This document shows, piece after piece, positions 24,879 through 33,668 of a stretch of DNA of 64,000 nt. The notes under the pieces were generated by a model. It saw only the letters and a program-made list of their open reading frames with translations, was not told the origin of the DNA and did no database searches. Both the position numbers and the translations under genes were made by a program. The stretch spans positions 62,001-126,000 of the forward strand of contig NZ_BBIO01000009.1 of the NCBI RefSeq assembly GCF_000739695.1. The letters are read 5' to 3'. How positions within the stretch are numbered: the first letter of the stretch is position 1; each line of letters starts with the position of its first letter. Origin of the DNA: Tepidicaulis marinus. Lineage in GTDB: Bacteria > Pseudomonadota > Alphaproteobacteria > Parvibaculales > Parvibaculaceae.

Positions 24879-26270
24879 ATGTCCGCAAACTCGGCAACCA
24901 AAGATTCGTCTCTTTTCGGCTCTATCGCCGGCCTTGGCCGCGGTAAGGGGCAAGGCGCGGCCAAAGCCGGCAAAGTATCGCTCGCCGATGCGGTGCAAAT
25001 GCTTGCCGCGCAGGAGTTCGTGGAGTTTCCGGAAGGGGCCGAAGACGGCAAGGCCGGGCCCGTCTGGCAGGCCATGGCCGCCATTGCCCATGAATTGTCG
25101 AACGGACGGCGCCTGCAGCAAATGGTGGATCAGATCCCCGTTTCCGTCGCCACCGTCGACCCCAAGACCTTGACCGTCAATTACGTCAATGAAACGGGCA
25201 CCGAAACGCTGCGCATGGTCGAAGACGCCCTGCCGGTGAAAGCGGAGAACATTGCCGGGCAAAGCATCGACATCTTTTTCAAAAACCGCGAGGAAGAGGG
25301 CAAGCGGGCCGCCCAGCCCGCGGGCCTGCCCTTCAGCACCGTGGTCGAAATCGGCGATGAACGCCTCGATCTGACGCTGAGCCCGCTTACGAACCGCGAG
25401 GGAAAATACCGCGCGGCGATGATGAGCTGGCGCGTGGTGACGGACGAATTGCGCATGGCCGAACAGGTCAAAGCCGTGGTCGGCTCGGTCAGTTCCGCCA
25501 CCTCGGACGTGGAAAACAGCGTGCGCTCCATGACCGAGCTTGCGCAAACCGCGGCCGAAAAGACCGCGCTTGTCGTCGATGCCTCGGGCCGCGCCTCTTC
25601 CAATGTGCAGACCGTGGCCGGCGCCGCCGAAGAGCTTTCCGCCTCCGTGCGCGAAATCGGCCAGCAGGTCATGAAGAGCTCCGACATTGCCTCGCGCGCC
25701 GTCGATCAGGCCCGCTCGACCAACGCCACCGTGCAGAGCCTGACGGAAGCGGCGAACCGCATCGGCGAAGTGGTCAATCTCATTACCGATATCGCAAGCC
25801 AGACCAATCTTCTGGCGCTCAACGCGACGATCGAAGCGGCGCGCGCGGGGGAAGCGGGCAAAGGCTTTGCCGTCGTCGCCTCCGAAGTGAAGGCGCTCGC
25901 CAATCAGACGTCCAACGCGACGGAAGAGATTTCGAGCCAGATCGCGGCCATTCAGTCCGTTACGGCGGATTCGGTGACGGCCATCGCCTCCATTCAGGAA
26001 ACGATCGACGAGATCAGCACCATCGCAACGGCGATTGCAAGCTCGGTGGAAGAACAGGATGCCGCCACTTCCGAAATCGCCCGCAATGTCACGGAAGCGG
26101 CCGAAGGCACGAGCCATGTGACGGAAAATGTCGGCGGCGTGGAAGACACGGTCCGCCAGACGAGCGAAGCGGCCAGTCAGATGTCGGGCTCCGTCGCCAG
26201 CCTTGCCGAGCAGGCCGGGGGCTTGCGCGAACAGATGGACCAGTTCCTGGCCAAGATCATGAAGCACTGA
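24879..26270 (+). CDS. Cytoplasmic PAS-like methyl-accepting chemotaxis protein
   Basis: The 463-residue chemoreceptor has no membrane helix. Residues 1-75 are variable, about 80-190 form a PAS-like module ([31 protein letters not shown]), and the rest is the MCP signalling domain with the hairpin tip [20 protein letters not shown]. It should relay an intracellular signal to CheA/CheW. No CheR-binding pentapeptide is seen at the C-terminus (AKIMKH). No other che genes are in the window. ATG 24879 lacks a strong Shine-Dalgarno. A terminator follows. Confidence 0.9.
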   Translation: MSANSATKDSSLFGSIAGLGRGKGQGAAKAGKVSLADAVQMLAAQEFVEFPEGAEDGKAGPVWQAMAAIAHELSNGRRLQQMVDQIPVSVATVDPKTLTVNYVNETGTETLRMVEDALPVKAENIAGQSIDIFFKNREEEGKRAAQPAGLPFSTVVEIGDERLDLTLSPLTNREGKYRAAMMSWRVVTDELRMAEQVKAVVGSVSSATSDVENSVRSMTELAQTAAEKTALVVDASGRASSNVQTVAGAAEELSASVREIGQQVMKSSDIASRAVDQARSTNATVQSLTEAANRIGEVVNLITDIASQTNLLALNATIEAARAGEAGKGFAVVASEVKALANQTSNATEEISSQIAAIQSVTADSVTAIASIQETIDEISTIATAIASSVEEQDAATSEIARNVTEAAEGTSHVTENVGGVEDTVRQTSEAASQMSGSVASLAEQAGGLREQMDQFLAKIMKH

Positions 26271-26294
26271 GCAGCGCGAGCTGCCCAAGCAGAC

Positions 26295-26331
26295 AAAAAA
26301 AAGCGCGGAGGCTTTCCCCCGCGCTTTTTTT
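26295..26331 (+). terminator. Rho-independent terminator of the chemoreceptor gene
   Basis: AAAAAAAGCGCGG, eight-base loop, CCGCGC and a run of seven T; 25 bases after the stop. Confidence 0.9.
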
Positions 26332-26365
26332 ATTCACGCCCGATACTGCCCTATTAAAGAGAAAA

Positions 26366-26442
26366 TGGTGATCCCGGCAGGATTCGAACCTGCGACCCTC
26401 AGATTAGGAATCTGATGCTCTATCCTACTGAGCTACGGGACC
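26366..26442 (-). tRNA. tRNA-Arg (anticodon CCT)
   Basis: The reverse strand folds as a full cloverleaf: acceptor GGTCCCG/CGGGATC, D-arm GCTC...GAGC, anticodon arm TCAGA-TTCCTAA-TCTGA, T-arm GCAGG-TTCGAAT-CCTGC, and an encoded CCA end. The anticodon CCT reads AGG, so it is tRNA-Arg. It lies alone between the chemoreceptor and the GGDEF gene, with no integrase or attachment-site duplication nearby. Confidence 0.97.
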
Positions 26443-26540
26443 CTGTTCTCCGCCCGCAGCGCGGGCGAAGACAGCTATAGCAGAGAGAAAATCGGGAAGG
26501 TAGCCCTCAAAACCCCGCAGAAACGCGCGCCTAACGGGCG

Positions 26541-27563
26541 TCAGGCGACCTTGTGCTGCTTTTCGCAGATCACGATCTTGTCGCGGCCGGAGCCTTTGGC
26601 TTCATAAAGCGCCTGGTCGGCGCGCTTATACATGGCAGCGAGATTGTCGTTGGGTTTGAGGCCCGTCAGGCCCATGCTCACCCGGTAGGTAAGCACCTCA
26701 TCGGGCAGCACCACCTGCTGCCGGCGGATCTGCGCCATGAGCCGGTTCAGCACCAAAAGCGCGCCGTCTATATCGACACCCGGCATGACGATGGCGAATT
26801 CTTCCCCGCCCAGCCGGTAGAAACGGTCCTCACCGCGGATGCTTGTCATGCAAAGATCCGCCATGGCTTTGAGCACCAGATCGCCCGCCACATGGCCGTA
26901 GCGGTCGTTGATCGTTTTGAAATGATCGATATCGATGACCGCCATATGCATGGGCGCGCCGGTGAGCACTGCCCGGCCGATCGTCTCGGGCACTTCCTTG
27001 TCATAACCGCGCCGGTTGAGCGCGCCGGTCAGCGCATCGCGCACGCTCAGCGCCTCGAAGGCTTTGGCCTGGGCTTCTTTTTCCTTCAGCGCGATTTCCG
27101 TCATCACCGCATGCGCCAGATCCTTGAGCAAGAGCCTGTCGGCCTGAGAGAAATCGCGCGGCCTCGTGTCGATAACGCAAAGCGTGCCGAGCACAAAGCC
27201 GTCTTCGGTGATGAGCGGCGCGCCGGCATAAAAGCGGATATTGGGATTACCGGTGACGAGCGGGTTGTCGGTGAAGCGCTCATCGGTATGGGCATCTTCC
27301 ACGACGAAAACGTCCTCGCCCATAATCGCATGCGCACAGAACGCATGCTCGCGCTTACCTTCCATATCGCAAATGCCGACACGGGATTTCCACCATTGCC
27401 GGTCCCGGTCGATGATCGAGACAAGGGCGATCGGCATCTGGAAAACCGCAGCGGCCAGACGCGTGATCCGGTCGAAATTTTCATCCTGAATGTCATCGAA
27501 AATGTCATAGCGCTCCACGGCGCTTTGACGCTCGATTTCATTCTTCGGCAAGGGACAAGACAT
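26541..27563 (-). CDS. GAF-GGDEF diguanylate cyclase
   Basis: The 340-residue protein (ATG 27563; a GTG at 27581 is also open) has an N-terminal GAF domain (residues about 15-165) and a C-terminal GGDEF domain. The active-site signature GGEEF is intact and RGED five residues before it is a complete inhibitory I-site, so the enzyme should make cyclic di-GMP and be feedback-inhibited. HMAVIDIDHFKTINDRYGH is the usual GGDEF start. No membrane segment is seen, so the GAF domain probably senses a cytoplasmic ligand. It stands next to the tRNA gene as a single transcription unit. Confidence 0.93.
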   Translation of the reverse strand: MSCPLPKNEIERQSAVERYDIFDDIQDENFDRITRLAAAVFQMPIALVSIIDRDRQWWKSRVGICDMEGKREHAFCAHAIMGEDVFVVEDAHTDERFTDNPLVTGNPNIRFYAGAPLITEDGFVLGTLCVIDTRPRDFSQADRLLLKDLAHAVMTEIALKEKEAQAKAFEALSVRDALTGALNRRGYDKEVPETIGRAVLTGAPMHMAVIDIDHFKTINDRYGHVAGDLVLKAMADLCMTSIRGEDRFYRLGGEEFAIVMPGVDIDGALLVLNRLMAQIRRQQVVLPDEVLTYRVSMGLTGLKPNDNLAAMYKRADQALYEAKGSGRDKIVICEKQHKVA

Positions 27564-27797
27564 GGGTTCCAACCGCTCCACTCAACCTATGGTCTAGTGT
27601 CGGGCAGAGAGCTTGAAAAAATGTATAAGTGTTCACTCAGATTTGAGATCCATGCTTAACGCGAAGTTAAGACTTTACCGGCCCCTCCCGCGCCCATCCC
27701 GCGCACCTTCCTGGCACGGAACGTGCTCCCTCACAGGAAAAGACAAAAGGCTTTTCTCAAAATGGGCCACCGGCCCGGGATAAAAGGATGGTGTGAA

Positions 27798-28745
27798 ATG
27801 GCTTGGATCACCGACACGGCACAGAAAGACGGCGCCAAATTCGGCACGGACTTGGTTAACATCCCCCACCGCATGGGCGAGAGCGGCCTCTTCACCGACG
27901 AAGCGCTGGCCGAATTGATCGATTCCTATCCGCGCGAATATTACATGCTCACCACCATGACGCCGCAGGGCGAGCGCCAGGTCTGGCGCAATGGCGACAA
28001 GGGCGACTTAAGCGGCGCGGAAGTGCTGCAGGCCATCAAGGACGGCCAGCTTTGGCTGTGCCTGCGCCGCTTCGACATTGTGGCGCCCATGTATCACCAG
28101 ATGGTGCAGGACGCGTTTGGCGAGCTGGAAGCCTCCAATCCGGGCCTCAAGACCTTCAAACACGAATCGAGCCTGCTCATTTCCTCTCCCGGCGCGCGGG
28201 TTTTCTACCATATGGATATTCCCATGATCGCGCTCTGGCACCTGCGCGGGCGCAAGCGCGTCTGGGTCTATGATGCGGAAAACAAGACGCACCTGCCCGA
28301 TATTTCCGTCGAAGGTATCGTCATGCGCGAGACGGAAGAGGAAATCGCCTATGACCCGGAATGGGACAAGGAGGCGCTCGCCATCGATCTCGAACCGGGA
28401 CAGGTCGTCTCCTGGCCGCTCAATGCGCCGCACCGGGTGGATAATTTCGACGGGCTGAATGTCTCGATCACGACCGAATTCTTCACCCCCGCCGCCCGGC
28501 GCAAATACGGCGTTTACTATGCCAACGGCTTTGCCCGCCGGCATCTGGGCTATACGCCGAAATCCGCCGCCTATGACGGTCCCATGGCCTATGCCAAATG
28601 CGCCGCCGCCCTCGCCATCAAGAAGCTCGGCCTCACCAAGGCCCGCGAGAGGGCGATGCAATGCTCGTTCAAGCTGGAAAAGGCGCGTTTCGGCGAGATC
28701 GTCGATCTGGCGCCGAAAGAGCGCTGGAACATCCAGCAAGCCTGA
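27798..28745 (+). CDS. Cupin-like/JmjC-type protein
   Basis: From ATG 27798 (AAGGATGG upstream) the product is 315 residues. A double-stranded beta-helix core is suggested by ARVFYHMDIPMIALWHLRGR and VWVYDAE; the HxD pair His138/Asp140 and a later His212 (APHRVDN) fit the Fe(II) triad of JmjC/cupin-8 2-oxoglutarate oxygenases. No target is known. It is followed after 135 bp by a FemAB/GNAT-6-type gene in the same direction, at the edge of an envelope gene region. An earlier in-frame start at 27723 would add a basic, non-conserved stretch. Confidence 0.7.
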   Translation: MAWITDTAQKDGAKFGTDLVNIPHRMGESGLFTDEALAELIDSYPREYYMLTTMTPQGERQVWRNGDKGDLSGAEVLQAIKDGQLWLCLRRFDIVAPMYHQMVQDAFGELEASNPGLKTFKHESSLLISSPGARVFYHMDIPMIALWHLRGRKRVWVYDAENKTHLPDISVEGIVMRETEEEIAYDPEWDKEALAIDLEPGQVVSWPLNAPHRVDNFDGLNVSITTEFFTPAARRKYGVYYANGFARRHLGYTPKSAAYDGPMAYAKCAAALAIKKLGLTKARERAMQCSFKLEKARFGEIVDLAPKERWNIQQA

Positions 28746-28751
28746 CCGGAT

Positions 28752-28784
28752 AAGGGCCTGCAGGAAAACCTGCGGGCCTTTCCC
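28752..28784 (+). terminator. Probable terminator after the cupin-like gene
   Basis: AAGGGCCTGCAGG-AAAA-CCTGCGGGCCTT followed by TCCCC. The stem is long with one bulge, and the T run is short. Confidence 0.5.
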
Positions 28785-28880
28785 CTCTTCCGGCCGCTTG
28801 CCCGGTTTTCTTTGCAAAACCGAAAGGAAAAGCTGCCAGTTTGCTGGAGAAGAAGGACCGCAAGTCAGGGGACCTGAAGG

Positions 28881-30110
28881 ATGCGCGCGCTCCCATTCGA
28901 CACAGGCGTAAAAAGCGACGGGACAGCGGCACGGCCCGCTGCGCCGCCAAGCGCGCCCGCCGCCGCCTCTGCCCGTCTGACGCTTTTCACATCGCTTGAA
29001 GAGGCCGAGCCTTTCTGGACGGCTTTCGAGAAAGAAGCGGCCCTCCACGTCTTTCAAACTTATGCTTGGGCGAAGACCTTTCAGGAGACCGTGGGCAAAG
29101 CCGAAGGGCTGCGCCCGCTCATCATTGCCGTCGAGACCCCGCGCGGCGCGCCGCTCATGCTCTTTCCTCTCGCGCTTGATGAAAAAGGCGCGCTCACAAA
29201 GCTCATCTGGCTGGGGGGCGACACCGCCGATTATCACGCCCCGCTTCTTGCGCCGGATTGGCGCGCGGCGCTTGCGCCCCAAAGCTTCAACGCGCTTTGG
29301 AAAGAAATCCGCGCCGCCCTGCCCGCCCATGACCTCATCGATCTCGGCAAGCAGCCAGCGGACATCCAAGGCACGGACAATCCTTTCATGGCGCTCGGCC
29401 TCGATCTTCATCCCGCCGGCACGCATATGACGAAGCTCGGGGAAGATTGGGAGAGCTATTACAAATCCAAACGGTCTTCGAGCACCCGCAAGCGCGACCG
29501 CAACCGGCGCAACAATCTGAGACGCCTTGGCGAGCTTGCCTACGAGGTACCGCAAAGCGCCGATGAGATCGACGCCTCGCTCGATGCGCTGTTCGAACAG
29601 AAGAACGCCTTCTTTGCCGAATGCGGCATTACGAGCTTCTTGAAAAAACCGGGCTATACGGATTTCTACCGGCAAATGGCAAAAGCCCATGCGCAAAGCG
29701 GGCTTATCGATGTCAGTCATTTGCGCGTCGGCGGGGAGATCGCCGCAACGAATTGGGGCGCCCGTTTCCGCGGTCATTATTATTATGTGCTGGGCGGCTT
29801 CACCACGTCGGAAAGCGGCAAATATTCGCCGGGGAGCCTCTTTCTTCTCGACCTTCTGGAAAAGGAAACGAGAGAAGGCAACATCCACACCTTCGATTTT
29901 TCCATCGGCGATGAGGCCTATAAGGACGATTGGTGCGAGCTGCATTTCCCGCTTTTTGACTACAAGGCAGCTTCCAGCCTGAAGGGCCTTTTGGCGCTTT
30001 TACCGCTGCGCCTTGCCACGCGCATCAAGCGTTTTCTGAAACAGTCCCCGCGCGCCTGGGCTCTCGCCCAGACCATCCGCAAGAGACTTGGGCAGCTGCG
30101 CCGGGGCTAA
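28881..30110 (+). CDS. FemAB/GNAT-6-type acyltransferase
   Basis: The 409-residue protein resembles the GNAT_acetyltransf_6 (CelD/BcsL-like) family: FQTYAWAKTFQE near the N-terminus, SYYKSKRSSSTRKRDRNRRN in the middle, and HYYYVLGGFTTSESGKYSPG, LFLLDLLEKETREGN, FDFSIGDEAYKDDW in the C-terminal acyltransferase half. Such proteins act in polysaccharide or cell-envelope synthesis, but donor and acceptor are unknown. ATG 28881 is preceded by GAAGG. It sits upstream of the TonB receptor and LPS genes, which fits an envelope role. Confidence 0.75.
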   Translation: MRALPFDTGVKSDGTAARPAAPPSAPAAASARLTLFTSLEEAEPFWTAFEKEAALHVFQTYAWAKTFQETVGKAEGLRPLIIAVETPRGAPLMLFPLALDEKGALTKLIWLGGDTADYHAPLLAPDWRAALAPQSFNALWKEIRAALPAHDLIDLGKQPADIQGTDNPFMALGLDLHPAGTHMTKLGEDWESYYKSKRSSSTRKRDRNRRNNLRRLGELAYEVPQSADEIDASLDALFEQKNAFFAECGITSFLKKPGYTDFYRQMAKAHAQSGLIDVSHLRVGGEIAATNWGARFRGHYYYVLGGFTTSESGKYSPGSLFLLDLLEKETREGNIHTFDFSIGDEAYKDDWCELHFPLFDYKAASSLKGLLALLPLRLATRIKRFLKQSPRAWALAQTIRKRLGQLRRG

Positions 30111-30172
30111 AGCCCCCCTTTTTCGTGCCCGTCCGAGCGTTCTTCAAAGAGGCCTTTTCATGCCGCGGCTTG

Positions 30173-30196
30173 AATGTTATGTAATAACATAACATT
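30173..30196. promoter_or_regulatory. Zur-like palindromic operator
   Basis: Perfect nine-base arms AATGTTATG and CATAACATT flank TAATAA; inside, TGTTAT-GTA-ATAACA forms a second dyad. The arms match the AATGTTAT/ATAACATT half sites of Zur boxes known from proteobacteria. It lies 17 bases before the ATG of a ZnuD-like receptor gene, where bound repressor would block transcription. Confidence 0.65.
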
Positions 30197-30213
30197 AAAA
30201 AGAGGGGACTGTC

Positions 30214-32277
30214 ATGCCACTGCCCATCAGCTTGGCGTGCAAAAATGCACGCCGTTCCACCCTGCTTGCCGGCGCCAGCCTGCTGGCACTTAGCGCGCAG
30301 GCCATCACCGCACCCGCTTTCGCCCAGGAAACGGCAGAGATCGCCGCCCGCGACATTGTCGTAACCGCAAGCCCGCTTGCCAAAGCGCCGGAGGATCTCG
30401 CCCTGCCGGTGGAACGGCTCAGCCGGGACGATATTCTCAGCGGCAACAACGCCTCGCTCGGCGAGCTGTTGCAGCATGAGCCCGGTATTTCCGCTTCTTC
30501 CTTTGCGCGGGGCGCGAGCCGCCCGGTGATCCGGGGGCTCGATAATTTCCGGGTGCGCATTCAGGAAAACGGGCTCGGCCTTAACGGCGCCTCCGCCCTT
30601 TCCGAAGACCACGGCGTGCCCATCGACCCGCTTTCGGCCGAGCGCATCGAGGTGATCCGCGGACCTGCCGTACTGCGCTATGGCAGCGAGGCGATCGGCG
30701 GCGCCGTCAATATTCTCAACAACCGCATCCCCAAAACCCTGCCGGAAAAAACCGTGACGGGCGAAGCCTCGGGCCGCCTTTCCTCCGTCGATGACGGCCA
30801 TCAGGAATCGCTGCTTCTGGATGGCGGGGCCGGAAACATTGCCGTCCATGCCGATGCCTTTAGCCGCCACACGCAGGATTACGACACGCCGCAGGGCGAG
30901 CAGCGTTTTACCGAAACGGAATCGAACGGCCAGGCCGTTGGCGCCTCTTACATTGCGGGTTGGGGCTATTTCGGTGCGTCCGTTTCCAAATTCGACAGCG
31001 AATACGGCATCCCGGCGCCGGAAAATCCGGCAAGCCCCATCACCATCGAGATGGAGCAGATCAAATACGCCGCCGAAAGCGAGATCGACAATCTGACGGG
31101 CTGGGGCGAGACGCTGCGCCTTTCCGGCAGCTATTCCGATTACACCCATGACGAGGTGTCCGGCGGCGCCATCGGCTCGCGCTTTAACAATGAAGAAACC
31201 GAGCTGCGCGCCGAATTGCTTCATCCCAAAGTCGGCCCCTTCGAGGGAGCGATCGGACTGCAATGGTATGACCGCGACCTTTCGGCAGCCGGTGAAGGGG
31301 GCGAGCTCATTGCGCCCAGCACCACCCGCCGCACGGCGCTCTTCCTCTTTGAAGAAACACCGCTCACCTCGAACCTGACGCTGGAACTTGGCGGGCGCAT
31401 CGAGGAAACGGAAGTGGACGGCACCGCGCTCGATACCGCGACGGACACCGAGTTCGCTGCCTCCCGCGACTTCACCACGCTAAGCGGCTCGGCCGGGCTT
31501 GTCGCGAAACTCGATGGCGGCCTTGTTCTGGGCGGCACGGTGCAGGCCGTCGAGCGCGCGCCCGATGCGCTGGAGCTTTTCTCCAAAGGCCCGCATGAGG
31601 CAACCGAAACTTTCGAGATCGGCGATCCCAATCTCGGTGAGGAACGGGCCTATTCGGCGGAAATCTCTCTGCGCAAAACGGACGGCCCCTTTCGCTTCGA
31701 AACCGCCGCCTATTACACCGATTATGACGACTTCATCTTCAAGCGGCTGACGGGCGAAACCTGCGATGATGATTTTGCCAGCTGCACCCCGCTCGGCGCG
31801 GGCAGCGAGCTCGATCAAGTTCTCTTTTCTCAGGAAGATGCGCGCTTCACCGGCCTGGAGCTGAGCGCGGAATGGGACGCCTTCACGCTCGGCCACGGCA
31901 TTTTGGGCTTTGACGGTCAGGCCGATTATGTCCGCGCGAAACTCGACACGGGCGGTAACGTGCCCCGTATCCCGCCCATGCGCTATGGTGCGGGAGTCTA
32001 TTACAAGACCGATGCGATCTTCACGCGCCTCGGTTTCCTGCGGGCCGAAGAACAGGACGATCTGGGCGCCGGGGAAACGGAAACGGCGGGCTATACGCTT
32101 CTCAATGCCGATGCCCGTTACAATCTCGACCTGCCGGACAGCGCGCTTCAGCTGAACCTTGCCCTTGAAGGGCGCAACCTTCTGGATGACGACGTGCGCA
32201 ATCACACCTCCTTCAAGAAGAACGATGTGCTGCAGCCCGACCGCGATGTGCGCCTGGTGGCAACGTTAAGGTTCTAA
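30214..32277 (+). CDS. znuD: TonB-dependent outer membrane receptor, ZnuD-like
   Basis: The 687-residue protein has a signal peptide ending near APAFA-QE, a TonB box (ARDIVVTAS), a plug domain (RPVIRGLDNFRVRIQENGLG, SEDHGVPIDPLSAERIEVIR, GPAVLRYGSEAIGGAVNILN) and a beta-barrel ending in LVATLRF with terminal Phe. The SEDHG-(I/V)P-x-DPL stretch is characteristic of ZnuD, the outer-membrane zinc receptor. The Zur-like palindrome just upstream supports zinc-controlled expression. A CDDDFASC loop could help bind metal. Other TonB receptors remain possible, but motif and operator agree. Confidence 0.82.
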   Translation: MPLPISLACKNARRSTLLAGASLLALSAQAITAPAFAQETAEIAARDIVVTASPLAKAPEDLALPVERLSRDDILSGNNASLGELLQHEPGISASSFARGASRPVIRGLDNFRVRIQENGLGLNGASALSEDHGVPIDPLSAERIEVIRGPAVLRYGSEAIGGAVNILNNRIPKTLPEKTVTGEASGRLSSVDDGHQESLLLDGGAGNIAVHADAFSRHTQDYDTPQGEQRFTETESNGQAVGASYIAGWGYFGASVSKFDSEYGIPAPENPASPITIEMEQIKYAAESEIDNLTGWGETLRLSGSYSDYTHDEVSGGAIGSRFNNEETELRAELLHPKVGPFEGAIGLQWYDRDLSAAGEGGELIAPSTTRRTALFLFEETPLTSNLTLELGGRIEETEVDGTALDTATDTEFAASRDFTTLSGSAGLVAKLDGGLVLGGTVQAVERAPDALELFSKGPHEATETFEIGDPNLGEERAYSAEISLRKTDGPFRFETAAYYTDYDDFIFKRLTGETCDDDFASCTPLGAGSELDQVLFSQEDARFTGLELSAEWDAFTLGHGILGFDGQADYVRAKLDTGGNVPRIPPMRYGAGVYYKTDAIFTRLGFLRAEEQDDLGAGETETAGYTLLNADARYNLDLPDSALQLNLALEGRNLLDDDVRNHTSFKKNDVLQPDRDVRLVATLRF

Positions 32278-32310
32278 GCCTCCCCCGGGGGCGTCCCAGC
32301 CCTCCCGGGC

Positions 32311-32359
32311 CTGGAGCCGGGGGCAGCCTGAGCGATGCTGAGGCCGCCTCCGGCTCTAG
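32311..32359. repeat. Long imperfect hairpin element
   Basis: Nineteen-base arms (32311-32329 and 32341-32359; CTGGAGCCGGGGGCAGCCT against CTAGAGCCGGAGGCGGCCT in reverse complement) differ only by three G/A changes that leave G-T pairs. It lies between the TonB receptor and the ligase gene and may be a REP-like repeat or transcript end. Confidence 0.55.
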
Positions 32360-32414
32360 TTTATCCGGCAGATGGTGATATGGTGGCGCGCCGATAATCA
32401 TCCCCGGGGACAGA

Positions 32415-33668
32415 ATGACCGCGCCGACCCAAAAGCAAAGCTCCATAGCAGCCGCACCTGCCTCTTTTTCCGACTTTCTGAAAACCGATCCGGCCGGTGC
32501 AGGCTTTGCGCTTCTGGCTTTTCTCTGCCCCTGGCTCGCCTTTCTTTCCCCGCGCGGCACCGGCGCCCTCATCCCGGTCATGGCCGTCCTCATTCTAGGC
32601 GCGCATTTTTGGAAGAACCGGGAGCTCGGCCCGCTGCGCTCTGCGAGCTGGCTCTTCGTCATTGCCGCCCTTCTTCTGACCGGCGCAAGCAGCCTTTGGG
32701 CGCCCAATGCCGACTTCGCGCTGGAGCGGCTTTCCAAGCTGGCGCTTTTCATTCCGCTCGGCACCGCGCTGGTGCTGATCGCCAGCCCGGATAAGGCACG
32801 CAACTCCTGGATCGCCAAGGCACTTACCACGGGCACGCTCATTGCTCTTCTTCTCCTCGCCCTCCATGTGGCAACCCGGGGCGGGATTTATGCCCTCCTT
32901 AACCCAGACGAGATTGCGGCAATCAAACTCAACGCTTCCAATAAACCGGCCACCGTCATGTTGCTTTTGACGGGCGCGGTTTTTCTTGCTTGGCGCGGCT
33001 TCAATCTGACTCGCACCGCCTGGCTCTATATCGGTGTGCTTTTCGTCATCTTCGCGCTGTCGCCCAGCCAGTCGACGGCGGCGGGCGTATTGGTTTGGCT
33101 TGTGGCTTACGGCATTGCCGCTACGCTCCCGCGATTTGCGCTTCACCTCACGAGCTTTGGGGGCGCGCTTCTTATTCTGGCTATGCCGTTTCTCTTCGTT
33201 GGCCTATCCATACTCGATGCCAATAGAAGCCTCGATTGGGACGCAGCCTCCGTCGGTGCACGGCTCGATATCTGGTATGCGGTGAGCTACAAAATTCTGG
33301 GCTCGCCGCTTTACGGCTATGGCGTGGAAGCGGCGCGCTTTATCACCGACTGGTCAACGGACTTAGCCTATCTGACCCGCGCAAAATTCCACCATCCCCA
33401 TAACGGCATCCTGCAGATCTGGCTCGAATTCGGGCTCATCGGCGCGGGCCTTGCCGCGGGCGCCTGGGCGCTGCTGACACGGAAGATCGCCAGCTTCAAA
33501 GCCCGCCACCGCCCCGCCATGATCGCAAGTTTTGCTGCCTTCTTCTTCGTGCTCTGCATCACCTATGGGCTCTGGCAGAGCTGGTGGGTCTGCATCATGG
33601 CAGGCGCCGTCGCGCTGACCCGGCTGGTGGCAACAAACGGCAGCGCGCAAGAAGGAGAAGCGGAATGA
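32415..33668 (+). CDS. O-antigen ligase/polymerase-family membrane protein
   Basis: The 417-residue protein has about ten membrane helices and the Wzy_C/WaaL signature in the large periplasmic loop region (SVGARLDIWYAV, then HHPHNGILQIWLEFGLIGAG). WaaL joins O-polysaccharide to lipid A-core; related proteins polymerise glycans. It heads a three-gene forward set with a GT4 and a GT9 glycosyltransferase; its stop overlaps the next start by ATGA at 33665-33668. ATG 32415 is preceded by GGGGACAGA. Confidence 0.88.
   Translation: MTAPTQKQSSIAAAPASFSDFLKTDPAGAGFALLAFLCPWLAFLSPRGTGALIPVMAVLILGAHFWKNRELGPLRSASWLFVIAALLLTGASSLWAPNADFALERLSKLALFIPLGTALVLIASPDKARNSWIAKALTTGTLIALLLLALHVATRGGIYALLNPDEIAAIKLNASNKPATVMLLLTGAVFLAWRGFNLTRTAWLYIGVLFVIFALSPSQSTAAGVLVWLVAYGIAATLPRFALHLTSFGGALLILAMPFLFVGLSILDANRSLDWDAASVGARLDIWYAVSYKILGSPLYGYGVEAARFITDWSTDLAYLTRAKFHHPHNGILQIWLEFGLIGAGLAAGAWALLTRKIASFKARHRPAMIASFAAFFFVLCITYGLWQSWWVCIMAGAVALTRLVATNGSAQEGEAE

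Noticed and set aside
26366-26442. tRNA-Arg as integration site of a genomic island
   Set aside because: No integrase, no direct repeat of the tRNA 3' end and no change in base composition on either side.
30173-30196. Fur box
   Set aside because: The arms AATGTTATG/CATAACATT differ from GATAATGATAATCATTATC-type Fur sites and match Zur half sites better; the receptor also looks zinc-specific.
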